From Acinetobacter schindleri CIP 107287 (lineage in GTDB: Bacteria > Pseudomonadota > Gammaproteobacteria > Pseudomonadales > Moraxellaceae), in contig NZ_KB849574.1 in NCBI RefSeq assembly GCF_000368625.1, positions 1 through 64,000 of the forward strand: a stretch of DNA of 64,000 nucleotides, given 5' to 3'. Below, in pieces: positions 1 through 8,421 of this stretch. The position numbers and the translations under genes were made by a program. The notes beneath the pieces are model-generated. The model was given only the letters and a program-made list of their open reading frames with translations. It did not search any database and was not told the DNA's origin. Each line of letters begins with the position of its first letter. The stretch's first letter is position 1.

Positions 1-331
1 ATGCAGAAGAAAGATTACATGTTTGCTTTAAAATGATCACAAGCATGATGAGCGCAAAGCACTTTAAATGTGACTTGTTCCATTTTAGAGATTTGTTTAA
101 GATAAGATATAACTCATTGAGATGTGTCATAGTATTCGTCGTTAGAAAACAATTATTGTGACATTATTTCAATGAGTTATCTATTTTTGTCGTGTACAGA
201 GATCTTTTCGTGTGTTTTCCTTCATTTTTTATACAAATTTGCTTAAATGATGTTTATTCCTGAATATAACGTTTATTATTTTCATATTAATAAGTAGTGC
301 TACTTACCCGGAAAAGGCTTCAGGTTACCTT
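1..331. other. Non-coding stretch upstream of mlaA with a 12-bp inverted repeat
   Basis: No convincing gene is seen. The stretch is AT-rich. It contains a perfect 12-bp inverted repeat (ATAACTCATTGA at 109-120, its complement at 169-180) around a 48-base spacer, with partial continuation of the pairing inward (GTGTCA / TGACAT). It could be the stem of a transcript or a small repeat. The mlaA promoter must lie in the AT-rich 200-320 part, but no clean -35/-10 pair could be assigned. Confidence 0.4.
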
Positions 332-1219
332 ATGCATCGTTCTATTTACTTAACTCTATGTTTATTTTCTTTAGCCTCAACCGCACAGGTTTTTGCTGAG
401 GTGACTACCGATGTGGAAAATCTAGAAAATGAGCCTGAAAAAACGCCCCTTAGAACAAAAATTTCCAATAAGGCGCAACAATTACAGACACAATTGAAGG
501 TCGATGCCAGAGCAGCACAGGCTGAAGAAGTTAAAGATCCCTTTCAGCCACTAAATAGAAAGATCTATCAATTTAACGATGTGATTGACCGCAACGTGTT
601 ACGACCTGTAGCCGTACAATATGTGGAAAAGGTTCCGAAAGATGTTCGCGGCAGCTATACTCAGTTCCGCAATAACCTGGGTGAACCCTGGAATGTAGTC
701 AACCAGTTAATTCAAGGTCGTCCTGCACGGGCTGCCAAGTCCCTAGGCCGCTTTACCATTAATACGCTAACGACTCTAGGTTTGGCAGATCCTGCCCGTC
801 GCTTGGGCTTGAGTCATGAAGATGAAAGGCTGGGAATTACTTTAGGTTATTATGGAGTGCCTTCTGGCCCTTATATCATGCTGCCACTTTTAGGTCCAAG
901 CTCTGTCCGCGGGGTAATTGGTAGCGCTGTAGATAGCCAGGCTCGTCCACAAAAATATATTCTTGATGATAATGACGGACTTTACTGGAGTGACCAGTCT
1001 TTGCGTGTTATCGACACTCGTTCTGAAATACTGGACGTTGAAGGGGTATTGACTGGTGATCGTTATGCACAGATTCGTGACATTTATCTGCAACGTACCA
1101 GTTATGCAATTGCTGAAAAAAAAGGCTTAGAGTCGGAAAGTCTATTCACTGATATAGATGATGAATTTGAAGATGAGTTTGATGAAGATCAGAGCGATTC
1201 GACAGAACCAACCTTTTAA
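332..1219 (+). CDS. mlaA: MlaA/VacJ family outer-membrane phospholipid transport protein
   Basis: MlaA is the outer-membrane component of the Mla system, which removes mislocalised phospholipids from the outer leaflet and passes them to MlaC. The 295-residue product has the family core from about residue 67 (DPFQPLNRKIYQFND) through the GRFTINTLTTLGLADPA and GYYGVPSGPYIMLPLLGPSS blocks. The N-terminus is a signal peptide, but it ends in a signal-peptidase-I-like VFA|E site. No lipobox cysteine is seen, whereas the E. coli protein is a lipoprotein. The C-terminus is very acidic (alternating D/E from about residue 272). The start at 332 follows an AGG eight bases upstream. The gene stands alone; the other mla genes are not in the window. 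Confidence 0.92.
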   Translation: MHRSIYLTLCLFSLASTAQVFAEVTTDVENLENEPEKTPLRTKISNKAQQLQTQLKVDARAAQAEEVKDPFQPLNRKIYQFNDVIDRNVLRPVAVQYVEKVPKDVRGSYTQFRNNLGEPWNVVNQLIQGRPARAAKSLGRFTINTLTTLGLADPARRLGLSHEDERLGITLGYYGVPSGPYIMLPLLGPSSVRGVIGSAVDSQARPQKYILDDNDGLYWSDQSLRVIDTRSEILDVEGVLTGDRYAQIRDIYLQRTSYAIAEKKGLESESLFTDIDDEFEDEFDEDQSDSTEPTF

Positions 1220-1321
1220 GTCAATAATTTCAGCAAGATTATCGGTGAAAAAGATTCGCCGGTAATCAATAGCTTGTTATAGTACATCTAATAAACAAAT
1301 TTGGGATTAGTTCATTTCCTT

Positions 1322-2290
1322 ATGTATTTTATTCAGCCGACTCGTGATGTTCCTTATCTTGATCAAGTCCTTGACACGCTTCCAGACGTGCAGATGATTG
1401 GTCTTGAAGATCATGAGTTGTATGATCAGACTATTCTTGCAATTTCCGATGTGCATGATTATCTGAAATACCAATGGAATTTTCCTACCATTGTCTTGGC
1501 TTTGGAAAATGAAGGAGCTGAACTATCTCAAGCCTGGGAACAAGGCGCTCTTGCCGGGTGGATCTGGAACAAACTTCCAGCTCAGCCTCTCCTCGCTTTA
1601 CAAAAAATTGATGCGCAATATAAAAGAAACCAGGATAGTCGCGACTTACCTTCCGCAGCAGAGTTACAACAAAGATTGCTTCCCAACCCGATTGAGCTTT
1701 TCAACTATCAGGTAGAAACATATTTTCAGCCTTCCGCTTATCTTTCTGGTGATTGGTACGATTACTGGAAAATTAGCGATAAAGAAGTGATGTTCTATCT
1801 GGCTGATGTGTCTGGACATGGTGTCACCAGTAGTTTACTTACCTCATGGATGGCAGCTTTTCATGGCCGTTCCAAATCGCCACGTGAACTGATCAAAAAG
1901 CTGAATGGCATGCTGGTTCAGGAAAATATTGAAAAGCATATCACCATGATTGCCGGGGTTTTAAACCTTGAAACTCATGTGGTGCGCTGGTCCAGTGCCG
2001 GGCATTATCCACCGCCTATTATTTTTGAACCCAATCAGGCACCCAAAATTTTATCGACCAGTAGTTTTCCACTCGGGCTGACCGAAGAACTGGAAGTAGA
2101 TGAACAGGAATTCGTCCTGAAACGTCATGCCCGATTCATTTTATGTTCGGATGGTGCCCTGGAACCCTTTGATGGCGGTTTGAATGAACAGTTTGCACAG
2201 CTGGTCTATCACTTGCAAAATCAATCTTTTCAAGCGCCGGAGCATGTGGCAGACGATATTGCCTTCCTTAGCTTCATACGTATGAATTAG
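1322..2290 (+). CDS. gigA: SpoIIE/RsbU-type PP2C serine phosphatase (GigA-like)
   Basis: A PP2C-family serine/threonine phosphatase predicted to dephosphorylate the STAS protein encoded next door. The first ~110 residues look like a degenerate receiver or sensing domain; the rest is a SpoIIE-type domain with GDWYDY, DVSGHG, SSAGHYPPP, CSDGALEPF and a final DDIAFL, whose aspartates bind the two metals. In A. baumannii the GigA/GigB pair has been described as a stress-response partner switch; this gene and its neighbour match that arrangement. A TTG at 1301 would add seven residues, but the ATG at 1322 is preferred. Neither has a strong Shine-Dalgarno. The assignment to GigA rests on domain type and synteny. 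Confidence 0.82.
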   Translation: MYFIQPTRDVPYLDQVLDTLPDVQMIGLEDHELYDQTILAISDVHDYLKYQWNFPTIVLALENEGAELSQAWEQGALAGWIWNKLPAQPLLALQKIDAQYKRNQDSRDLPSAAELQQRLLPNPIELFNYQVETYFQPSAYLSGDWYDYWKISDKEVMFYLADVSGHGVTSSLLTSWMAAFHGRSKSPRELIKKLNGMLVQENIEKHITMIAGVLNLETHVVRWSSAGHYPPPIIFEPNQAPKILSTSSFPLGLTEELEVDEQEFVLKRHARFILCSDGALEPFDGGLNEQFAQLVYHLQNQSFQAPEHVADDIAFLSFIRMN

Positions 2291-2402
2291 TAATATAATT
2301 ATTGCTTTAATAGATACTTAAATTAACTCAGACCTTCAGCTACTTGAGTATCAAACTACCCTATGGGATAATTTAATATCCTTCTCTGCAAATGGCATTT
2401 AT

Positions 2403-2921
2403 ATGTCAACAGGTCATGTTGAATATGCAAGTTTGAATGGAACGCATATTTTTAAGCTTATTGGCGAAGTGCGTGCACAATCTTGTATAAGTCTAGACAA
2501 GTTACTGAACAAAATTGAACAGCAAGATAATGTCGTTGGTGCGATCGTTGATTTAACTGAAACCAGTTTTATTGACAGTACTGTACTCGGTGTTCTTGCG
2601 AAACTGGGTTTGAAGCTGAAACAAGTGCATCATATCCAGGCTGTCATGCTCTCTACCAATTCAGATATTACAACCCTGGCCAATAGTATGGGTCTGGGAC
2701 AGGTATTTGTGATCCTGAACTATTGTGGAGATTCGCATGTCTGCACCCGTGCCCTGATCGAAGAGCATGTAACGCATCGTAATATGCTCACTACGGTCCT
2801 GGATGCGCATAAGACATTGATGAAACTCAATGAAAGCAACAAAAATATGTTCGAACCTTTGGTTAAACAGCTGCAAAAAGAACAGGATAATCTCGATAAG
2901 GTGTCCGAACCCAATATTTAA
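2403..2921 (+). CDS. gigB: STAS-domain anti-sigma factor antagonist (GigB-like)
   Basis: A 172-residue protein whose first ~110 residues form a STAS domain. The segment DLTETSFIDSTVLGVLAKLG carries the DS serine expected to be phosphorylated and to be the target of the upstream phosphatase. The last ~60 residues are helical and charged, outside the STAS fold. It lies 112 bases downstream of the gigA-like gene and 24 bases upstream of a nitrilase, in one orientation. By analogy with RsbV/SpoIIAA it would bind an anti-sigma or kinase protein when dephosphorylated; no such partner is encoded nearby. Confidence 0.8.
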   Translation: MSTGHVEYASLNGTHIFKLIGEVRAQSCISLDKLLNKIEQQDNVVGAIVDLTETSFIDSTVLGVLAKLGLKLKQVHHIQAVMLSTNSDITTLANSMGLGQVFVILNYCGDSHVCTRALIEEHVTHRNMLTTVLDAHKTLMKLNESNKNMFEPLVKQLQKEQDNLDKVSEPNI

Positions 2922-2945
2922 TCTTAATTTTCCAGGAAGGAAACG

Positions 2946-3770
2946 ATGACTTTACTCTCTGTTGTACAAATGAATTCTCAGAATGAAATTGAAGACAATT
3001 TCAGAACGATAGAATCCTTGATTCAGCAGAGTAAAGCCGCTGGTGCTGAACTGATCGTCTTTCCTGAAAATTTTGTCTGCTTTGCTGCCGGAAAACAACG
3101 CGAAACTGCGGCGCAGTTTGAAGACATTCAGCAACGCCTCGAAAAACTGGCACATCAATATCAGATCTGGATTATTGCTGGCACCCTGCCTTGTCCGTAT
3201 CGCCCGGATGGTTTAGTCATTGAAGATGGTCGTGTCCGTACGGTAAGCCTGTGCATTAGCCCGGAACGTACTGAAGCACGTTATGACAAGATTCATTTAT
3301 TCGATGTGCAAGTGGGTGATGCTGTCGGTGGCTATCAGGAGTCCAAATTCTTTGAACCAGGTACAGATGTCGTGGTTGCGAAAACCCCATTTGGCAATAT
3401 TGGCTTGATGGTGTGTTATGACCTGCGTTTCCCTGAATTGGCACTGACTTTACGTCAACAAGGCGCCAATATTCTGACTGCCCCTTCTGCTTTTACCTAT
3501 ACCACGGGTCAAATGCATTGGCAGTTACTTCTACAAGCACGTGCCATGGATACTCAGTGTGCTGTGCTTGGCGCTGCACAACAGGGCTGGCATGGAGAAA
3601 AACGTCAGACTTGGGGACATACTGCAGCCACCAATAGCCGCGGTCAGGTACTGAATATGGTACATGCGGAAGGTGCTCAGCTGATCACGGTAGATTTTGA
3701 TTTAAATGAACAGCATAAAGTCCGTGAGTCCATGCCATTGATGCAACATCGAAAATTGATCCAGTTTTAA
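2946..3770 (+). CDS. Carbon-nitrogen hydrolase (nitrilase superfamily, Nit1-like amidase)
   Basis: A 274-residue cytosolic amidase of the nitrilase superfamily. The catalytic triad is visible: Glu41 (VFPENF), Lys115 (RYDKIHLFD) and Cys157 (LMVCYDLRFPEL). The DLRFPEL context and length match the Nit/NitFhit branch, whose members act on deaminated glutathione, but the substrate cannot be fixed from sequence. A strong ribosome-binding site (AGGAAGGAAACG) precedes the ATG. It follows the STAS gene by 24 bases and is probably co-transcribed with the phosphatase/STAS pair. Confidence 0.88.
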   Translation: MTLLSVVQMNSQNEIEDNFRTIESLIQQSKAAGAELIVFPENFVCFAAGKQRETAAQFEDIQQRLEKLAHQYQIWIIAGTLPCPYRPDGLVIEDGRVRTVSLCISPERTEARYDKIHLFDVQVGDAVGGYQESKFFEPGTDVVVAKTPFGNIGLMVCYDLRFPELALTLRQQGANILTAPSAFTYTTGQMHWQLLLQARAMDTQCAVLGAAQQGWHGEKRQTWGHTAATNSRGQVLNMVHAEGAQLITVDFDLNEQHKVRESMPLMQHRKLIQF

Positions 3771-3872
3771 AGTTTGCGATTTTCCTGCATAAAATAACAA
3801 AATCCCTGCTTATTCCTGTTTAAAAATCATCGAGCATAGAAACTCCATGAAAAAATAACAGGGATTCATATC

Positions 3873-4298
3873 ATGTCATTAGAAAAAACTGTCTATACCG
3901 CCCATGCCAAAGCAACAGGTGGCCGCGATGGTCGGGTTACTACGGATGATCAACTGCTGGATATACAACTCGCAGTACCAAAGGAAATGGGTGGTCCAGG
4001 CGGTGGTACCAATCCTGAACAGCTCTTTGCCGCTGGCTATTCAGCCTGTTTTTTAGGGGCTATGAAATTTGTGGCTAATCGAGACAAACTGAATATGAGT
4101 AAAGAGGCTTATATTGAAGGTGAGGTAGGGATTGGTCCGATCCCAACTGGCTTTGGTATTGAAGTTACCCTAAATGTTCATCTGGAAGGTATGGATCAGG
4201 ACGAAGCTCAAAAGCTGGTGGATGCCGCGCACATTGTCTGCCCGTATTCTAATGCTACTCGTAATAATATTGATGTCACGTTAAATGTGATTACTTAA
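3873..4298 (+). CDS. ohr: Organic hydroperoxide resistance protein Ohr (OsmC family)
   Basis: Ohr is a thiol peroxidase that reduces organic hydroperoxides. The 141-residue protein has the two reactive cysteines, Cys59 in AAGYSACFLGAMKF and Cys123 in HIVCPYSNATR, and the conserved arginine near residue 19-21 (GGRDGRV). These residues place it with Ohr rather than OsmC. The gene is monocistronic: a ~100-base gap precedes it and a long stem-loop follows. No adjacent ohrR regulator is present in the window. Confidence 0.92.
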   Translation: MSLEKTVYTAHAKATGGRDGRVTTDDQLLDIQLAVPKEMGGPGGGTNPEQLFAAGYSACFLGAMKFVANRDKLNMSKEAYIEGEVGIGPIPTGFGIEVTLNVHLEGMDQDEAQKLVDAAHIVCPYSNATRNNIDVTLNVIT

Positions 4299-4310
4299 GG
4301 TTCAGTAGAC

Positions 4311-4342
4311 GCTATCCTGAAAAATCTGTTTTTCAGGATAGT
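4311..4342 (+). terminator. Long stem-loop after ohr
   Basis: GCTATCCTGAAAAA pairs with TTTTTCAGGATAGT around a TCTG loop, giving a 13-14 bp stem 12 bases after the ohr stop. The internal T-run lies in the stem, so it is a probable terminator or 3'-end stabiliser rather than a textbook hairpin with a U-tail. Confidence 0.55.
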
Positions 4343-4450
4343 CTTGATCCAGTATAAAAATTCAATTCTTAGCCGGCTAATCTTCTACTTTTTATACACC
4401 AGTTTGTATTTTCCTATTTCAAAAAGATAACAATTAGACAGATAGTTATA

Positions 4451-4469
4451 TATAATGATTCTTATTTGC
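4451..4469 (+). promoter_or_regulatory. Possible Fur-type operator
   Basis: TATAATGATTCTTATTTGC matches 13 of 19 positions of the classical Fur-box consensus GATAATGATAATCATTATC, with the left half nearly complete. It lies 22 bases upstream of the ATG at 4492, where a repressor would block expression. The right half is weak, so this is a suggestion only. Confidence 0.3.
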
Positions 4470-4491
4470 ATCTATTGTTGGTTTTATTTTA

Positions 4492-4884
4492 ATGTTAAAA
4501 CCTCTTCTCCTCAGCACACTGTTTTTAAGTATCTCTATCTCGTCTTTTGCAGATGTGCAAGTTTCTGAAAAAATTCGCCCTCAAGTCAAATCCCTGGTGA
4601 ATCCAGATATTGATCGACTCGCTATTCCTCCTACACCGCATAACATGAGCCTGCCTGAATTTAGTCAAGGTGTAATTGGCTGGGGCACAGGTCCCCAAGA
4701 TGCAGAAACACGTTTGAATCATATCAATAAAGCTGATGTTGAAAAGATGAAACAGGCGGGTTTAAATATAGAAATAGCGAAAACCTGGCAAAATTTTTAT
4801 AAAAATGAGACTCAACGCAATGCCGGCAATCCAACCGCTCCATTGCGCGCCCAACTCATGAAGAAAATTATCGACTTGTGGTAA
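4492..4884 (+). CDS. Small exported protein of unknown function
   Basis: A 130-residue protein not recognised as a named family. The first ~20 residues are a clear signal peptide (MLKPLLLSTLFLSISISSFA|D), so the mature 110-residue product should be periplasmic or secreted. The mature part has no cysteine pairs or transmembrane helices. It contains a Pro-rich RLAIPPTPHNMSLPEFS segment, a GVIGWGTGP turn, and a helical C-terminus. It stands alone between two hairpins, and a Fur-box-like sequence lies just upstream. Expression and export look sound; function is unknown. Confidence 0.7.
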   Translation: MLKPLLLSTLFLSISISSFADVQVSEKIRPQVKSLVNPDIDRLAIPPTPHNMSLPEFSQGVIGWGTGPQDAETRLNHINKADVEKMKQAGLNIEIAKTWQNFYKNETQRNAGNPTAPLRAQLMKKIIDLW

Positions 4885-4889
4885 TCTAT

Positions 4890-4917
4890 AAAAAAGCAGC
4901 CCAACTGGCTACTTTTT
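4890..4917. terminator. Bidirectional terminator between the exported-protein gene and gspE
   Basis: AAAAAGCAGCC-AACT-GGCTACTTTTT forms a stem with one mismatch, flanked by A- and T-runs. It can end both the plus-strand gene finishing at 4884 and the minus-strand gspE finishing at 4931. Confidence 0.7.
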
Positions 4918-4930
4918 AACAGTTCTATCA

Positions 4931-6424
4931 TTAAGCTAATTCTGCTGCTTCATTGGTGACCCGCAGTACTTCCTCTACCGTCGTCTTACCTGCCAGCACT
5001 TTACGTAAGCCATCATCACGAATAGAACCAGATTGTTGACGTGCGTAACTTTCTAACTCGTATTCTGGTGCATTACCATGAATCAGACGGCGCATATGAT
5101 CATCCACCGGGACAATTTCATAGATCGCAGTTCGACCAGTGAAGCCTGTATGTGAGCAGCGTTCACAACCTTTTGGCTGTGGTAATTCTAATTGTGTCCC
5201 ATTATGGACATGGGCAAATAGACCTTGTTCAAATTCATCCGCTACATGCCAGGTCGCACAATGTGAACAGAGAGTACGTACCAGACGCTGGGCAACCACC
5301 CCGATCAATGAACTGGATAATAAGAAAGGTTCAATCCCCATGTCTTTAAGACGGGTTACTGCACCAATTGCAGTATTGGTATGCAGGGTTGATAAAACCA
5401 GATGACCTGTTAAAGAAGCCTGTACTGCTATTTCTGCTGTCTCCAGGTCACGAATCTCACCCACCATGACGACATCGGGATCCTGACGCAGCATCGCTTT
5501 TAAAGCACGGGCAAAGGTCATATCCACTTTGGTATTTACCTGCGTCTGCCCAATACCTTCCAATTGATACTCGACCGGATCTTCCGCGGTCAGGATATTC
5601 TTGGAACCATCATTCAGATCGGAAAGTGCTGCATAAAGTGTCGTCGTTTTACCCGAACCAGTTGGGCCAGTGACTAAAATAATGCCGTGTGGACGATGCA
5701 CCAAAGTCTTGAGGCGATCGTAATCATTATTCATTAAACCCAAATGGGTCATGTTCAGGCGACCCGCCTGTTTGTCCAATAGACGCATTACCACGCGCTC
5801 ACCATACGAAGATGGCAAGGTAGAAACACGGACATCGACTTCACGCCCTGCTAGGCGCAACGAAATACGACCGTCTTGGGGAATACGCTTTTCCGCAATA
5901 TCCAGCTTGGCCATGACTTTAATCCGCGAGACTAATAGCGGTGCCAGTTCACGGCGTGGCTGTACAATTTCGCGTAACTGACCATCAACCCGCAAGCGGA
6001 CTGAAAGTTTCTTCTCAAAGGATTCGATATGAATATCGGAAGCACCCACACGGATTGCTTCTGAAAGTAAGGCATTGATCAGGCGGACAATCGGCGCATC
6101 ATCTTCCTGATCCATTAAATCTTCAGCTTCAGGGACAGAATCGGCCAGACTAAGCAAATCTGGATGGTCTTCCAGACCAGCTGCGACTTGTTGTGATTCG
6201 CCACTGTCTCCAGCGAAACTGCTACTGAGTAATTGGCTAAATTCGTGATCATTGCAGAGCTGATACTGGGCAGGATGGCCCAAAAAACGGCGTGCTTCCT
6301 GCAATGCAAGCATCGAGGTATTATCACGACGGACGATAAAGACCTGATCCCCTTCATAACGCAACAACACCCCATGGCGTTTGGCAAAACTATAAGGGAT
6401 TTGTAATTGTTTCAGTACTTGCAT
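4931..6424 (-). CDS. gspE: Type II secretion system ATPase GspE
   Basis: The hexameric cytoplasmic ATPase that powers pseudopilus assembly in type II secretion. In the 497-residue product: an N-terminal GspE domain, Walker A GPTGSGKT (253-260), an Asp box in LTAEDPVEYQ, Walker B around QDPDVVMVGEIRD (314-326), a His box HLVLSTLHTN, and the CxxC...CxxC zinc motif (Cys386, 389, 420, 423) that separates T2S E-proteins from PilT-type ATPases. An in-frame start exists at 6478, but the ATG at 6424 gives the usual family N-terminus. No other gsp genes are adjacent, consistent with the scattered T2SS genes of Acinetobacter. Confidence 0.9.
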   Translation of the reverse strand: MQVLKQLQIPYSFAKRHGVLLRYEGDQVFIVRRDNTSMLALQEARRFLGHPAQYQLCNDHEFSQLLSSSFAGDSGESQQVAAGLEDHPDLLSLADSVPEAEDLMDQEDDAPIVRLINALLSEAIRVGASDIHIESFEKKLSVRLRVDGQLREIVQPRRELAPLLVSRIKVMAKLDIAEKRIPQDGRISLRLAGREVDVRVSTLPSSYGERVVMRLLDKQAGRLNMTHLGLMNNDYDRLKTLVHRPHGIILVTGPTGSGKTTTLYAALSDLNDGSKNILTAEDPVEYQLEGIGQTQVNTKVDMTFARALKAMLRQDPDVVMVGEIRDLETAEIAVQASLTGHLVLSTLHTNTAIGAVTRLKDMGIEPFLLSSSLIGVVAQRLVRTLCSHCATWHVADEFEQGLFAHVHNGTQLELPQPKGCERCSHTGFTGRTAIYEIVPVDDHMRRLIHGNAPEYELESYARQQSGSIRDDGLRKVLAGKTTVEEVLRVTNEAAELA

Positions 6425-6527
6425 CGTAGAATTATAATAATAGTGAAAAAATTTAAATTGAGTGTACTCTAAGCACATGACAGCGTGAAGTATGTTTAGA
6501 AAGATTTAGTACGAAAGGACAGCCGCA

Positions 6528-7349
6528 TTGCTACAAGATCAAGTTGATTTTTCCTCTGCTCAGCCCTCTATTCATTGGTGGGGGGAACAGAATTTTGAAA
6601 TAAATGAGTCCAAAGCCTGGCAATTTGGTTCGCTGCTGTTCCGTCTGACACGTGGCTTGCAGGAATGGCGTCTGGAGTATTACCGCCCTGTGGTACAGTT
6701 TGACTATGAGCAGAAATGGCACCAAATCGAAGATCCCCATTTTGCCTTTCCTCAGCCAGTGAAAATTGAACGCTATATGTTCAAGTCCACCAAAAGTAAA
6801 CTGCAACTCATGCCTCGTCTGGCAGATCGTTCTGTAGTGATTAAACCTGTCGATCCTATTTATATTCCTGCCGGGCAACGCGGAACCTTATATATCAGTA
6901 CGCCACTGTGGATTGCAGGTTTTGTCGATGGACAGCGAGATCCAATTTTTGATGTCCCGGTAATTCTACCCAAAGATACCTGGTTTGGCCCGAATCATCG
7001 TTCTGGGGAAATTTGTTATGCCACAGCAGTCGATGGTCGTACTGAGCTAAAACAGCTGACACCGCGTGCATTTCGTGCTGTAACCCCAATTGAATTCCAC
7101 AATACCAGTAATCAGCAACTGCGCTTTGACCGCATGAATGTACCCGTACCTGCCTTACCGTTATTTTTCAGTGCCAGTACGGGACGTCTTTGGACCTCGC
7201 AAATTAAAGTCCTGCATGAAGGTCTGGATCGTCCACCTCGAATTCGGATTGAAAATCGTACGCCACCGCATGCTGGTGAAGTGGACTATCTGCATCCACC
7301 ACGTGACCCCGCAGGCAACCTGTTCAATATGTTTGATTCATTCTTTTAA
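6528..7349 (+). CDS. Conserved hypothetical protein paired with an MscS channel
   Basis: A 273-residue soluble-looking protein with no signal peptide or membrane segment. It resembles the DUF432-type proteins often encoded beside small mechanosensitive channels; that assignment is from memory and not certain. The central part is rich in beta-strand and proline (IYIPAGQRGTLYISTPLWIAG; VPVILPKDTWFGP). The start is a TTG supported by a good GAAAGGA eight bases upstream; no in-frame ATG near it would preserve the N-terminus. It ends nine bases before the MscS gene, so the two are almost surely co-expressed and may work together. Confidence 0.72.
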   Translation: MLQDQVDFSSAQPSIHWWGEQNFEINESKAWQFGSLLFRLTRGLQEWRLEYYRPVVQFDYEQKWHQIEDPHFAFPQPVKIERYMFKSTKSKLQLMPRLADRSVVIKPVDPIYIPAGQRGTLYISTPLWIAGFVDGQRDPIFDVPVILPKDTWFGPNHRSGEICYATAVDGRTELKQLTPRAFRAVTPIEFHNTSNQQLRFDRMNVPVPALPLFFSASTGRLWTSQIKVLHEGLDRPPRIRIENRTPPHAGEVDYLHPPRDPAGNLFNMFDSFF

Positions 7350-7358
7350 GGACGGCTA

Positions 7359-8282
7359 ATGGCAAACTCAAGTATTTCTGCTGAAGTCACCAATAGCCTG
7401 AAAGGCGTATTTACCAGTATTAATACTGATCGGCTGACAGAAATTGCTGTCGCAATCGTACTGTGTTTTATTGGCTTTTTAATTGCACGTTTTTTCTCGA
7501 ATGCCTTTATCCGGACGATTGGCCTACGCTTTAATGCCCATCAGCAAATGGTCTGGCGTCGTGGGATTTTCTACTTCATTTTCCTGCTGTTTGTCATGGC
7601 CAGCTTAAAGGAAGCTGGCTTTAAGCTCAGTGTCTTCTTAGGTGCAGCAGGTATTTTGACAGTTGCACTGGGTTTCGCATCTCAGACCTCAGCCTCCAAC
7701 CTGATCAGCGGTATGTTCCTGATTGGTGAAGGCTCTTTTGAAGTTGGTGATACCATTCAGATTACCCTGATTCGTGGGCATACCATTGAAGGCGAAGTCA
7801 TTTCGATTGACCTGCTCTCAGTCAAATTATTAACCCAGGATAATATCTATGTCCGGTTGCCGAATGAGCAACTGATCCGTGCCCCGGTACATAACCTGTC
7901 CAAATTTCCGATCCGGCGAATTCCGATCACGTTGGCGATTAATTTCCATGAAGACATTATCAAGGTTCGTGAAGTACTGCTGGATGTGGCAAACAAATAT
8001 CCAATGGTACTTGCCGATCCGAAACCGGCTGTGACAGTAACTGCTTTCCGGGAATCATCCATTGAATTGCTGTTTGCAGTCTGGTGTCAAGGTGAAAACT
8101 TTTTAAAAGTTCGTGATGAAATGCAGGAACGCATTCGTAATGGTTTCCTGGAAAATCATATTGAGATTCCTGTACCAAAAATGGGCTTTGTAGATCATCC
8201 GCTTGCACGTCCGCTGGAAAATGAAGATGTTGATCAATATGCCAATGAGAAGGAATTGAAGAGGGAGCCGGATTTAAAATAA
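7359..8282 (+). CDS. Small-conductance mechanosensitive channel (MscS family)
   Basis: A 307-residue inner-membrane channel that opens on osmotic downshock. Three transmembrane segments fall in residues ~23-45, ~65-80 and ~87-115. TM3 reads AAGILTVALGFASQTSASNL and leads into the beta domain (GEGSFEVGDTIQI), a typical MscS signature. The cytoplasmic vestibule follows, with a charged tail. The gene is coupled to the upstream hypothetical gene (9-base gap) with an SD-like AAGGACGG before its ATG. Which MscS paralogue this is cannot be told. Confidence 0.88.
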   Translation: MANSSISAEVTNSLKGVFTSINTDRLTEIAVAIVLCFIGFLIARFFSNAFIRTIGLRFNAHQQMVWRRGIFYFIFLLFVMASLKEAGFKLSVFLGAAGILTVALGFASQTSASNLISGMFLIGEGSFEVGDTIQITLIRGHTIEGEVISIDLLSVKLLTQDNIYVRLPNEQLIRAPVHNLSKFPIRRIPITLAINFHEDIIKVREVLLDVANKYPMVLADPKPAVTVTAFRESSIELLFAVWCQGENFLKVRDEMQERIRNGFLENHIEIPVPKMGFVDHPLARPLENEDVDQYANEKELKREPDLK

Positions 8283-8293
8283 CTTTTTTCTAA

Positions 8294-8327
8294 ATTCCTC
8301 CTAACCTCCCTTTACAAAGGAAGGAAC
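8294..8327. repeat. CT-rich palindromic intergenic repeat, copy A
   Basis: A stem-loop unit, CCTCCTAACCTCCCTTT followed by ACAAAGGAAGGAAC, between two convergent genes. It shares its core (CTAACCTCCCTTT ... AAAGGnAGG) with the inverted pair at 25137-25233 and more loosely with copies near 14.1-14.3 kb. It probably belongs to a dispersed REP-like family; it may also end transcription. Confidence 0.55.
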
Positions 8328-8421
8328 TGTCATCAAAAGCCGCTCTTTTCCTTGCACATCGCTTAAAGCGTGTCCAGGGTTTGGGGAGATTAAATTAATG
8401 CTCAAATGAGTTAATTTAGAT

